A DNA stretch of 5,345 nucleotides from Clostridia bacterium (GTDB taxonomy: Bacteria; Bacillota_A; Clostridia; Oscillospirales; CAG-272). The DNA lies in assembly GCA_017500625.1 (NCBI GenBank), contig JAFVYX010000072.1, forward strand, positions 1-5,345. The letters run 5' to 3'. This document shows positions 1 to 5,345 of the stretch, in pieces. Position 1 is the stretch's first letter; every line of letters begins with the position of its first letter. Position numbers and translations under genes: made by a program. The notes under the pieces are model-generated. The model worked only from the letters and a program-made list of their open reading frames with translations. It had not been told where the DNA came from and made no database searches.

Positions 1-1
1 A

Positions 2-172
2 AGCCCCACCCCAGCCCTCCCCATTATGGGAGCCGACTCGCTCTCCGCCCCCCTCAGCATCATCAACGCGATCATCGCCGAGATCTCGCGCCGCGAGGAG
101 ACGAGGATCAAGGAGCGCTTTGAGCGCATGGAGCGACTGTGGGATGAGTACGACGTCTATGCCAAGCCCTGA
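2..172 (+). CDS. C-terminal end of an unrecognised protein (5' truncated)
   Basis: An open frame enters from the left edge and ends at TGA 170-172, giving 56 visible residues. The C-terminal part is strongly charged and probably helical (residues such as ISRREETRIKERFERMERLW), ending in YDVYAKP. An in-frame ATG at 26-28 has no Shine-Dalgarno sequence before it, so the gene most likely begins outside the window. Its end overlaps the start of the flavoprotein gene by 14 or 29 nt depending on the start chosen there, which suggests the same operon and coupled translation. I do not recognise the family and assign no function. The coding call rests on the uninterrupted frame, the plausible amphipathic composition and the operon-like overlap. 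Confidence 0.6.
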   Translation, partial: SPTPALPIMGADSLSAPLSIINAIIAEISRREETRIKERFERMERLWDEYDVYAKP

Positions 173-1397
173 GCGCATCGCCGTGATCGGCGCGGGGGCA
201 GCGGGCATGATGGCGGCGGCGACCGCCCTTGCCGAGGGCGCCGAGGTCACGGTATTTGAGCAGAACGAGCGCCCGGGGCGCAAGCTGGGCATTACGGGTA
301 AGGGGCGCTGCAACCTGACGAACGACTGCCCCGTGGACGAATTTTTGCGGAGCGTGACCAAAAATCCGCGCTTTCTCCATTCGGCGGTGGCGCGCTTCTC
401 TCCCACCGACACCATGGCGTACTTTGAGGCGCTGGGCGTTCCCCTGAAGACCGAGCGCGGCGCGCGCGTCTTTCCCGTCTCCGACCGCGCCGCCGACGTG
501 GTGGACGCGCTTTCGTCCGCGATGCGCGGAGCTATGCGGGTGCGCGGTCACGTGGAGGCGATCGTGCCGACGGCGGACGGCTTTGCCGTTACGTGCGGCG
601 GCCGCGACTATACCGCGGGGCGCGTCATTCTGGCGACGGGAGGGCTTTCCTATCCGCGGACGGGCTCGGACGGGAGCGGCTACCGTCTGGCCGAGGCGCT
701 GGGACACCGCGTGACTCCTCTCCTCCCCTCGCTTGTGCCGCTCGAATCGCCCGACGGCGATTGCCGACGCATGCAGGGGCTTGCGCTGAAGAACGTGGCG
801 CTCACGATCAAGGATCCTTCGGGGCGCACGGTCTACGAGGACTTCGGCGAGATGCTCTTCACACATTTCGGTCTTTCGGGACCGATGGTGCTGTCGGCCT
901 CGGCGCATCTGCATCTTCCCTCGCTTGAGGGCTATACCGCCGTGATTGACTTAAAGCCCGCGCTGGACGAGAAAACGCTGGATAACCGTCTTTTATCCGA
1001 GCTGTCGGCGGGGGCCAACCGCGACCTTTCCAACATTTTAGCAACCCTTCTTCCCTCCAGCATGATCGGAGTGGCGCTCTCGCGCCTCGGCCTTGAGGCC
1101 GACCGCAAGGGACACTCGATCAAAAAGGAGGAGCGGCGGCGGCTCCTTGCCCTTCTTAAGGGCTTCCGTATCCCACTATCGGGGCCGCGGCCGATCGACG
1201 AGGCCATTGTGACCTCGGGCGGCATTGACATTGCCGAGGTCGATCCGCGGACGATGGAATCCCGCCTTGTGAGGGGGCTCTATTTTGCGGGCGAGATCCT
1301 TGACGTTGACGCCTACACGGGCGGCTTCAATCTTCAGATCGCATTCTCAACGGCACGTCTTGCGGCTAAGGCCGCGGCGGCGCCGAGAAAGGAATAA
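159..1397 (+). CDS. HI0933/BaiN-family FAD-dependent flavoprotein (NAD(P)/FAD oxidoreductase)
   Basis: Predicted cytosolic FAD-binding oxidoreductase of 412 residues, a normal length for the HI0933/YhiN/BaiN family. Visible motifs are the N-terminal Rossmann dinucleotide site GAGAAG (residues 11-16), the acidic end of the second strand (VFEQNERPGRK), the family hallmark GKGRCNLTN (47-55), ATGGLSYPRTGSDG (159-172), FTHFGLSGP (234-242), TSGGI (352-356) and the C-terminal FAD-contacting block FAGEILDVDAYTGGFNLQ (376-393). Members are variously annotated as aminoacetone oxidase-like or, for BaiN, as a bile-acid pathway reductase. The true substrate of most members is unknown, and nothing here points to bile acids. 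The start is uncertain. ATG 159 has a weak GGGATGAG 10 nt upstream and gives the family-like N-terminus MPSPERIAVIG. ATG 144, with GGAG 10 nt upstream, adds five residues; TTG 120 is less likely. The gene is 3 nt upstream of cmk. Confidence 0.92.
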   Translation: MPSPERIAVIGAGAAGMMAAATALAEGAEVTVFEQNERPGRKLGITGKGRCNLTNDCPVDEFLRSVTKNPRFLHSAVARFSPTDTMAYFEALGVPLKTERGARVFPVSDRAADVVDALSSAMRGAMRVRGHVEAIVPTADGFAVTCGGRDYTAGRVILATGGLSYPRTGSDGSGYRLAEALGHRVTPLLPSLVPLESPDGDCRRMQGLALKNVALTIKDPSGRTVYEDFGEMLFTHFGLSGPMVLSASAHLHLPSLEGYTAVIDLKPALDEKTLDNRLLSELSAGANRDLSNILATLLPSSMIGVALSRLGLEADRKGHSIKKEERRRLLALLKGFRIPLSGPRPIDEAIVTSGGIDIAEVDPRTMESRLVRGLYFAGEILDVDAYTGGFNLQIAFSTARLAAKAAAAPRKE

Positions 1398-1400
1398 TCT

Positions 1401-2060
1401 ATGAACATTGCCATTGACGGCCCCAGCGGTGCGGGCAAAAGCAGTCTTGCCAAGGCGATTGCCAAGCGCCTCGGCATCATTTACGTTGACACGGGGGCGC
1501 TCTATCGCACGATCGGGCTTTACGTCCGCGAGCACGGCGTTGACCCGCACGATGAGGCGGGCGTGACCGCGCTTCTGCCCGAGATCGACCTCTCGCTCCG
1601 TTTTGAGAACGGCGCCCAGAGGATCTACCTTTGCGGCAAGGACGTGGGCGACACCATTCGCACGCCCGAGATGTCGCTCTATGCCTCCGCCGTTTCGGCG
1701 ATCGGCACGGTGCGCGCGTTTCTCCTGGAGACGCAGAGAAAGGTGGCGCGTGAGAGCTCGGTCGTTATGGACGGCCGCGACATCGGCACCGTGATCCTGC
1801 CCGACGCCGAGTGCAAGATCTTCCTGACCGCCTCCTCCGAGGCCCGCGCCCGTCGCCGTACGGCCGAGCTGACCGAGAAGGGCTTGAAGGTCACCTACGA
1901 GGAGGTCCTTGCCGATATGCTGCTGCGCGACAGAAACGATTCTACCCGTGCGCTGGCGCCTGCCGTGCCCGCCAAGGACGCGGTGATGCTTGACAATTCC
2001 GAGCTCACCGAGGAAGAAACGCTGGCCGCGGCGCTGGCCATCATCGAGGCGGCGCGCTGA
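1401..2060 (+). CDS. cmk: cytidylate kinase (CMP/dCMP kinase)
   Basis: Cytosolic enzyme transferring a phosphate from ATP to CMP or dCMP, feeding CTP/dCTP pools and CDP-linked lipid synthesis. The 219-residue length is typical of bacterial Cmk. The P-loop GPSGAGKS is at residues 7-14, the CMP-site motif DTGALYR at 30-36, the segment containing VGDTIRTPEM at 82-91, VVMDGRDIGTVILPDA at 121-136 and the lid/active-site motif RDRNDSTR at 176-183. These are the hallmarks of the long bacterial type rather than the eukaryotic UMP/CMP kinases. The start at ATG 1401 is well supported by AAAGGAA (1388-1394) just upstream. It sits 3 nt after the flavoprotein stop and 3 nt before plsC. In many bacteria cmk lies directly upstream of the S1 gene; here plsC and ispH lie between them. 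Confidence 0.97.
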   Translation: MNIAIDGPSGAGKSSLAKAIAKRLGIIYVDTGALYRTIGLYVREHGVDPHDEAGVTALLPEIDLSLRFENGAQRIYLCGKDVGDTIRTPEMSLYASAVSAIGTVRAFLLETQRKVARESSVVMDGRDIGTVILPDAECKIFLTASSEARARRRTAELTEKGLKVTYEEVLADMLLRDRNDSTRALAPAVPAKDAVMLDNSELTEEETLAAALAIIEAAR

Positions 2061-2063
2061 GCT

Positions 2064-2714
2064 ATGAGCATTCGCCAAAAATTCGAGCGCACGATGCATT
2101 TTCTCTTTGCTCCCCTGGCCCGCCTTTTGCTTTCGGCGCGCATTGTGGGGCGCGAGAACATTCCCGCCGAGGGTGGGTGCGTGGTGTGCGCCAATCACAT
2201 CGCCTTTGCCGATCCCATCGTGCTTTCGGCCGTTTTCCCACGGAAGCGTATGCCGAAGTACCTGGCCAAGGCCGAGCTTTTCCGTATTCCGATCCTCTCC
2301 TCGGTCATTCGCGCCTTCGGAGCGATCCCGCTCGATCGCTCGGGGAGCGACCTGCGCGCCGTTCGCCGCGCCATTGCGGTAGCCAAGGAGGGAGAGGTGC
2401 TGACGCTCTTTCCTCAGGGCACGCGCCAAAAGGGCAAAAACCCCGCCGACACGCCGATCAAATCGGGGGTGGCGATGATCGCGGCCCACGCGGGCGTGCC
2501 GATCCTGCCCGTTTGTATCCGTATGAAGCACCAGCGCTATGCGCTCTTCCGCCGCGTGGAGGTGCTGGTCGGGAAGCCCCTCTCGCTTGAGGATCTCGGA
2601 CTGACCGCGGCCGAGCCCGATTACCGTACCGCTGCTATGCGCGCCTATGGTGAGATCCTTGCTCTCGGCGGATTTGCGCCGGGGGCACCTCTTCCGGGGG
2701 AGAAAAAGAGATGA
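2064..2714 (+). CDS. plsC: 1-acyl-sn-glycerol-3-phosphate acyltransferase
   Basis: Membrane-associated acyltransferase that adds the second acyl chain to lysophosphatidic acid, forming phosphatidic acid. The 216 residues carry the acyltransferase blocks in order: block I NHIAFAD (44-50, the HX4D catalytic pair H45/D50), block II GAIPLDR (86-92), block III FPQGTR (116-121) and block IV VPILPV (145-150). Block III has Gln where the family usually has Glu (FPEGTR). A hydrophobic N-terminal stretch (about 12-24, FLFAPLARLLL) may dock it to the membrane, but there is no clear multi-span topology. The start at 2064 is 3 nt after the cmk stop. Its ribosome site is weak (GAGG at 2046-2049, 14 nt away), so translation probably depends on coupling to cmk. 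The end overlaps the ispH start as ATGA. PlsC and the wider LPLAT family cannot be separated completely by motif alone. Confidence 0.93.
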   Translation: MSIRQKFERTMHFLFAPLARLLLSARIVGRENIPAEGGCVVCANHIAFADPIVLSAVFPRKRMPKYLAKAELFRIPILSSVIRAFGAIPLDRSGSDLRAVRRAIAVAKEGEVLTLFPQGTRQKGKNPADTPIKSGVAMIAAHAGVPILPVCIRMKHQRYALFRRVEVLVGKPLSLEDLGLTAAEPDYRTAAMRAYGEILALGGFAPGAPLPGEKKR

Positions 2715-4792
2715 AGCTACTGCTTGCCAAGCACGCCGGATTTTGTCCCGGAGTGCGCCGCGCGGTGGAGGCGGTGGAGGCAACGCTGGCCGAGGCAAAG
2801 CCGCCGCGCCGTGTCCTCATTCTCGGTGAACTGATCCACAATCCCGTTTATACCGAGGGGCTTTTGCGCCGTGGGGTCCTGATCTGCGATGAGGCGGGCG
2901 CCGCCGAGAGCGCCGCCGAAAGCGATACCCTCGGACATACCGTCCTTTTTTTGCGGACTCACGGTGTCAGCCGCGCGACCGAGGAGCGAATGCGGGCGCT
3001 GGAGAGGGCGCACCCACACTTTGAGGTGAGAGACCTCACCTGCCCCTTTGTCAAGAAGGTACACGACATTGCCTCCTCGGCCGAGGGTCACTTTCTCCTT
3101 TTCGGCAAGGAGGGGCACCCCGAGGTCGTGGGCACGCTCGACCGCGCCCCCGGTCGCGTCTCGGTTTTTGGAAGCGCAGAGGAGCTTTCCGATCGGCTTT
3201 CGGGTGAGAATATGCCCGACGGCGCCGTTACGGTGGCCGCCCAGACCACAATGGGCCTTGAGGAGTGGAAAAAATCCAAAAAAATTCTTAAAAACCTATG
3301 TACAAATGCAAAAATTTTTGATACAATATGTGGTGTGACTAAAAACCGCCAGGAGGAAGCCGCCCGTCTTGCCGCGATCGCTGACCTTACGGTCGTGATC
3401 GGTGGGAGACAAAGCTCCAACACGCAAAAGCTTTGTGAGCTTTGCGGGAGCGTCTGCCCGCGCGTGCTTCTCATTGAGCGCCCCGCGGAGATCCCCGCGC
3501 TTCTTGACGGTCTTACGCACGATATGACTGTGGCAATCACCGCGGGTGCTTCCACGCCCGACGGTTTAATAATGGAGGTATACAAAGCAATGGACGAAAT
3601 CAGAACTGAAGATTTTGCCGAACTCTTGGAAGGAACACTCAAAACTTTAAATACAGGAGAAACCGTGACCGGTATCGTGACGAGCATCGCTAAAGATGTC
3701 GTTTACGTGGACGTTGGCGTTAAGGCGACGGGTATGCTTGCCCGCGACCAGATCACCGACGATCAGAACGCGTGCCTTGCCGATATGTTCAAGGTCGGCG
3801 ATGAGCTTCGCCTCTTTGTCATTCGCGTGAGCGATACCGACGGTATCGTTACCCTGTCGAAGAAGAGAGTTGACCGTGACAAGAGCTGGTTTGACCTTGT
3901 CGCCATGAAGGACGAGGGCGGGATCATTGAGGGTCCTGTCGTTGAGGCCAACAAGGGCGGCGTTGTCATCGAGGCCATGGGCAACCGTGTCTTCGTTCCC
4001 GCTTCCCGCACGGGTCTTCCGAAGGACGCCGACTTCTCTACCCTCGTGGGCACCACCCAGCGCGCCCGCATCATCGACATCGATGAGCAGCGCAAGCGTG
4101 CGGTGGCCTCGATCCGCAGCGTCATGATCGAGGAGAAGAAGGCCGAGGAGCAGGCCGTTTGGGAGAAGCTTGAGGTCGGTCAGCGCTACACGGGCGTTGT
4201 CAAGAACCTCACCACCTACGGTGCCTTTGTTGACATCGGCGGTGTGGACGGTATGGTACATAACACCGAGCTGTCTTGGAAGCATATCCGTCACCCCAAG
4301 GAGGTCGTGGCCGTCGGTCAGGAGCTTTCCGTCTTCATCAAGGAGCTTGACGTTGAAAAGCGCCGCATCTCGCTTGGCTACAAGTCGGACGAGAACGATC
4401 CCTGGAAGCTCTTCAACGAGCAGTACAAGCTTGGCGACGTTGTGACCGCCAAGATCGTCAGCATGACCACCTTCGGTGCCTTTGCCGAGGTGATGGACGG
4501 CGTGGACGGTCTCATTCACATCTCGCGCATCTCGCTTGAGAAGATCGCCCGTCCTCAGGACGTGCTGGAGCTTGGCCAGGAGGTCACCGTGAAGATCGTG
4601 GAGATCGACAATGACCGCCGCCGTCTCTCGCTCTCGATCCGCGCTCTCCTTGAGGAGGCCAAGCGCGCCGAGGAGCAGGCCGTCCGCGATGCCGAGCGCG
4701 CTGAGCGCGATGCCGCCCGTGAGGCCGCCGCTAAGGAGCGTGCCGAGCTGGAGGCCGAGATGGCGCCTTACATCGTCCGCTCGATCGACTGA
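2711..4792 (+). CDS. ispH/rpsA: bifunctional IspH (HMBPP reductase) / ribosomal protein S1 fusion
   Basis: A 693-residue two-part protein. Residues 1 to about 292 are IspH, the [4Fe-4S] enzyme that reduces HMBPP to IPP and DMAPP in the last step of the MEP isoprenoid pathway. Cluster ligands are C12 (FCPGV), C111 (LTCPF) and C207 (ICGVTKNRQ). Substrate-site residues are also present: H43, H84, H136 with E138 (EGHPEV), QTT 178-180, SSN 235-237 and S281 (AGAS). Residues about 313-644 form four S1 OB-fold domains (roughly 316-386, 403-471, 487-558 and 572-644). The last two are the most canonical (TTYGAFVDIGGVDG, TTFGAFAEVMDGVDG). A charged Ala/Glu/Arg-rich helical tail follows. The start has GGGGGAG 8 nt upstream and overlaps the plsC stop (ATGA). 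Such fusions are known in Clostridia. No stop or frameshift separates the halves, but an internal start at 3590 may yield free S1. Confidence 0.96.
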   Translation: MKLLLAKHAGFCPGVRRAVEAVEATLAEAKPPRRVLILGELIHNPVYTEGLLRRGVLICDEAGAAESAAESDTLGHTVLFLRTHGVSRATEERMRALERAHPHFEVRDLTCPFVKKVHDIASSAEGHFLLFGKEGHPEVVGTLDRAPGRVSVFGSAEELSDRLSGENMPDGAVTVAAQTTMGLEEWKKSKKILKNLCTNAKIFDTICGVTKNRQEEAARLAAIADLTVVIGGRQSSNTQKLCELCGSVCPRVLLIERPAEIPALLDGLTHDMTVAITAGASTPDGLIMEVYKAMDEIRTEDFAELLEGTLKTLNTGETVTGIVTSIAKDVVYVDVGVKATGMLARDQITDDQNACLADMFKVGDELRLFVIRVSDTDGIVTLSKKRVDRDKSWFDLVAMKDEGGIIEGPVVEANKGGVVIEAMGNRVFVPASRTGLPKDADFSTLVGTTQRARIIDIDEQRKRAVASIRSVMIEEKKAEEQAVWEKLEVGQRYTGVVKNLTTYGAFVDIGGVDGMVHNTELSWKHIRHPKEVVAVGQELSVFIKELDVEKRRISLGYKSDENDPWKLFNEQYKLGDVVTAKIVSMTTFGAFAEVMDGVDGLIHISRISLEKIARPQDVLELGQEVTVKIVEIDNDRRRLSLSIRALLEEAKRAEEQAVRDAERAERDAAREAAAKERAELEAEMAPYIVRSID
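3299..3327 (+). promoter_or_regulatory. candidate intragenic SigA-type promoter ahead of the S1 half
   Basis: TGTACA (3299-3304, 4/6 to the -35 consensus) lies 17 nt before TACAAT (3322-3327, 5/6 to the -10 consensus). The -10 is preceded by TG one base upstream, giving an extended -10 (TGATACAAT). It lies in an AT-rich island inside the IspH coding part, about 260 nt upstream of the possible internal S1 start. The match is seen in the sequence; promoter activity is inference. AT-rich DNA coding for a conserved Lys/Ile/Phe/Asn segment could produce this by chance. Confidence 0.35.
3574..3592 (+). promoter_or_regulatory. candidate internal ribosome binding site and start codon for stand-alone S1
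   Basis: GGAGG (3574-3578) is followed after 11 nt by ATG 3590-3592, which is codon 294 of the fusion and in frame. Initiation here would give a 400-residue protein beginning MDEIRTEDFAELLEG, which resembles the acidic N-terminus usual for Firmicutes S1, and containing all four S1 domains. The local sequence is AT-rich, as initiation regions tend to be. The GGAGG also encodes the Glu-Val at the end of the IspH part, so it may be a relic of two formerly separate genes or a working site. The spacing is slightly long. Confidence 0.5.
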
Positions 4793-4796
4793 TCAC

Positions 4797-4879
4797 GCGC
4801 CGGCTTCGGATTTCGGCATAACCGCAACCAAAAGAGGTTCCTTGCTTCCGCAAGGGGCCTCTTTTTTGCATCTTCTTAC
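4797..4879 (+). repeat. direct repeat module, copy 1 (contains terminator 1)
   Basis: Begins 4 nt after the fusion-gene stop. Over 4797-4865 it matches 5018-5086 with six substitutions in 69 positions by hand alignment. The match then resumes at TCTTCTTAC after a 1-nt length difference. The shared part includes GCGCCGGCTTCGG, AACCGCAACC and the whole terminator hairpin. Similarity upstream of 4797 is lost where coding sequence begins. Confidence 0.85.
4830..4867 (+). terminator. intrinsic terminator of the ispH/rpsA operon
   Basis: Arm GAGGTTCCTTGC (4834-4845), loop TTCC, arm GCAAGGGGCCTC (4850-4861), then T6 (4862-4867). The 12-bp stem is continuous if two G-U pairs are allowed, and A4 upstream can extend it by pairing with the T run. 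It lies 38 nt after the stop codon, the expected place for the operon end. Confidence 0.92.
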
Positions 4880-4892
4880 CTCCCCCCCTCAC

Positions 4893-5048
4893 TTGCGGTT
4901 GGAAAGCTGCGCTTTCCTCCAATCCATTGCCGTTGCTTGCTATCGCCGTTTTCTCCCTCCGACGTACCCTTTGTACGCCTCTCGGTCGAAGAACGGCGAT
5001 TTCTGCACGGAATCCGTGCGCCGGCTTCGGATTTCGGCATAACCGCAA
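4893..5048 (+). other. candidate structured RNA or MITE-like element (multibranch fold)
   Basis: The intergenic stretch 4868-5051 has no credible gene but many nested inverted repeats. An outer stem pairs TTGCGGTT (4893-4900) with AACCGCAA (5041-5048). Inside are GGAAAGC/GCTTTCC (4901-4907/4911-4917, loop TGC), ATCGCCGTT/AACGGCGAT (4942-4950/4992-5000), which encloses CCGA/TCGG and CGTAC/GTACG (4959-4967 with 4973-4985), then GCACGG/CCGTGC (5005-5010/5014-5019) and a weak GCCG/CGGC (5020-5038). Terminator 2 starts 3 nt later. No known RNA family is recognised. It could be a processed or regulatory RNA, or a dispersed palindromic DNA repeat. Confidence 0.5.
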
Positions 5049-5099
5049 CCCAAAGAGGCCTCTTGCTTTCGCAAGGGGCTTCTTTTGTTATCTTCTTAC
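5018..5099 (+). repeat. direct repeat module, copy 2 (contains terminator 2)
   Basis: Second copy of the module at 4797-4879, offset by 221 nt (220 after a 1-nt deletion in the T-rich part). It includes the right half of the last hairpin of the structured element, the AACCGCAA closing-stem strand and the second terminator. Copy 1 therefore looks like a 3' fragment of the longer unit found complete at 4893-5086. Confidence 0.85.
5052..5086 (+). terminator. second intrinsic terminator, upstream of the yajC promoter
   Basis: Arm GAGGCCTCTTGC (5055-5066), loop TTTC, arm GCAAGGGGCTTC (5071-5082), then T4 (5083-5086). The 12-bp stem includes two G-U pairs, with AAA/TTT extending it. The T tract is shorter than in terminator 1, so it may be somewhat weaker. 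It would act as a backup for read-through from the operon or end a transcript of the structured element. Confidence 0.82.
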
Positions 5100-5140
5100 T
5101 CTTCCCCTTTTTACTTTTTTGTAAAGTTTTCCGTCGCCCC

Positions 5141-5169
5141 TTGCAATATGACGACTTCTGTGATATACT
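5141..5169 (+). promoter_or_regulatory. SigA-type promoter for yajC
   Basis: TTGCAA (5141-5146, 4/6 to the -35 consensus), a 17-nt spacer and TATACT (5164-5169, 5/6 to the -10 consensus), with TG one base upstream making an extended -10. The predicted transcript start near 5176 leaves a leader of about 24 nt that contains the AGGAGG site. A perfect TATAAT at 5174-5179 is an alternative -10, but its best-spaced -35 (ACGACT) is poor. The position after terminator 2 and directly before yajC fits a new transcription unit. Confidence 0.75.
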
Positions 5170-5199
5170 GAATTATAATGAAAATTCAGGAGGACTATT

Positions 5200-5345
5200 A
5201 TGTTAAACTTTCTTTTGGAAGATGCCGCGGCCGAGGGTGGTGGCAGCAGCCTCATCACCATTGGTATGCTGCTCCTTGTGGTCGTTGGCTTCTACTTCCT
5301 TTTGATCCGCCCCGAGAAGAAGCGCGAGAAGCAGGCGCAGGCCAT
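5200..5345 (+). CDS. yajC: preprotein translocase subunit YajC (3' truncated by the window)
   Basis: The first 48 residues of a small single-span inner-membrane protein that associates with SecDF and the SecYEG translocon. The N-terminus has a short acidic/glycine stretch (EDAAAEGGGSS), then one hydrophobic span (about residues 18-36, through IGMLLLVVVGFYFLLI), then the family signature IRPEKKREKQ at 36-45, matching the usual RPxxKxxK pattern just inside the membrane. The start at ATG 5200 is firm: a full AGGAGG (5188-5193) lies 6 nt upstream and a promoter fits directly before it. YajC proteins are usually about 85-120 residues, so roughly half is missing here. The gene often leads to secD/secF or follows tgt; what follows here is outside the window. 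Confidence 0.93.
   Translation, partial: MLNFLLEDAAAEGGGSSLITIGMLLLVVVGFYFLLIRPEKKREKQAQA

Noticed and set aside
108..914. Open frame of 268 codons on the - strand opposite the flavoprotein gene
   Set aside because: Arg/His/Ala-rich composition with no recognisable motif, fully antisense to a well-supported gene.
1347..2798. Long open frame on the - strand (483 codons) opposite cmk and plsC
   Set aside because: It lies antisense to two clearly identified genes, has a low-complexity Arg/His/Gly-rich product and matches no family I know; a typical by-product of GC-rich coding DNA.
3269..3294. Runs of 6, 7 and 5 A residues as a possible frameshift or slippage site
   Set aside because: The zero frame continues through conserved IspH residues to C207 and on, so no frameshift is needed; slippage would only truncate the protein. 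No supporting stimulatory structure seen.
3647..4519. Open frame of 290 codons on the - strand opposite the S1 domains
   Set aside because: Antisense to four recognisable S1 domains; composition is the mirror of the regular Val/Asp/Gly-rich S1 codons.
4797..5099. CRISPR-like array
   Set aside because: Only two repeat copies, each about 82 bp and containing a terminator, with no regular short repeats or spacers and no cas genes.
5110..5130. TTTAC-T6-GTAAA followed by GTTTT as a third terminator
   Set aside because: Only a 5-bp, AT-rich stem; too weak to call, and terminator 2 lies just upstream.
4611..5206. Several open frames across the rpsA end and the intergenic region, both strands
   Set aside because: They run through the terminators and structured repeats, have Ser/Arg/Pro-rich or repeat-derived products, and lack ribosome binding sites.

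Overview
The window is a high-GC stretch of a bacterial chromosome with every recognisable gene on the + strand. It fits a GC-rich member of the Clostridia, probably a gut lineage. The evidence is the order FAD flavoprotein (HI0933/BaiN family) - cmk - plsC - ispH, and above all the in-frame fusion of IspH to a four-domain ribosomal protein S1, an arrangement known from Clostridia. No marker here gives a genus.

Positions 1-4792 look like one tightly packed operon. It holds the 3' end of an unrecognised gene (2-172), the flavoprotein gene (159-1397), cmk (1401-2060), plsC (2064-2714) and the ispH-rpsA fusion (2711-4792). Gaps are 3 nt or less, or the genes overlap, which suggests translational coupling. 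The products supply CDP/dCDP for nucleic acids and phospholipid head groups (Cmk), phosphatidic acid (PlsC), isoprenoid precursors (IspH) and mRNA binding in translation (S1), so this is a growth-linked housekeeping cluster. Inside the fusion gene are two AT-rich islands. The first carries a promoter-like sequence (3299-3327). The second carries a Shine-Dalgarno sequence and in-frame ATG (3574-3592) exactly where a free-standing S1 would begin, so S1 may also be made on its own.

Positions 4793-5199 contain no credible gene but are full of structure. Two copies of a roughly 82-bp module (4797-4879 and 5018-5099) each end in an intrinsic terminator. Between and overlapping them, 4893-5048 can fold into a closed multibranch structure: an 8-bp closing stem, three clear hairpins and one weak one, followed 3 nt later by the second terminator. 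This is the least explained part of the window.

A good SigA-type promoter (5141-5169) and a strong ribosome binding site then begin a new transcription unit starting with yajC (5200 to the window end, partial), which encodes the small SecDF-associated membrane protein.
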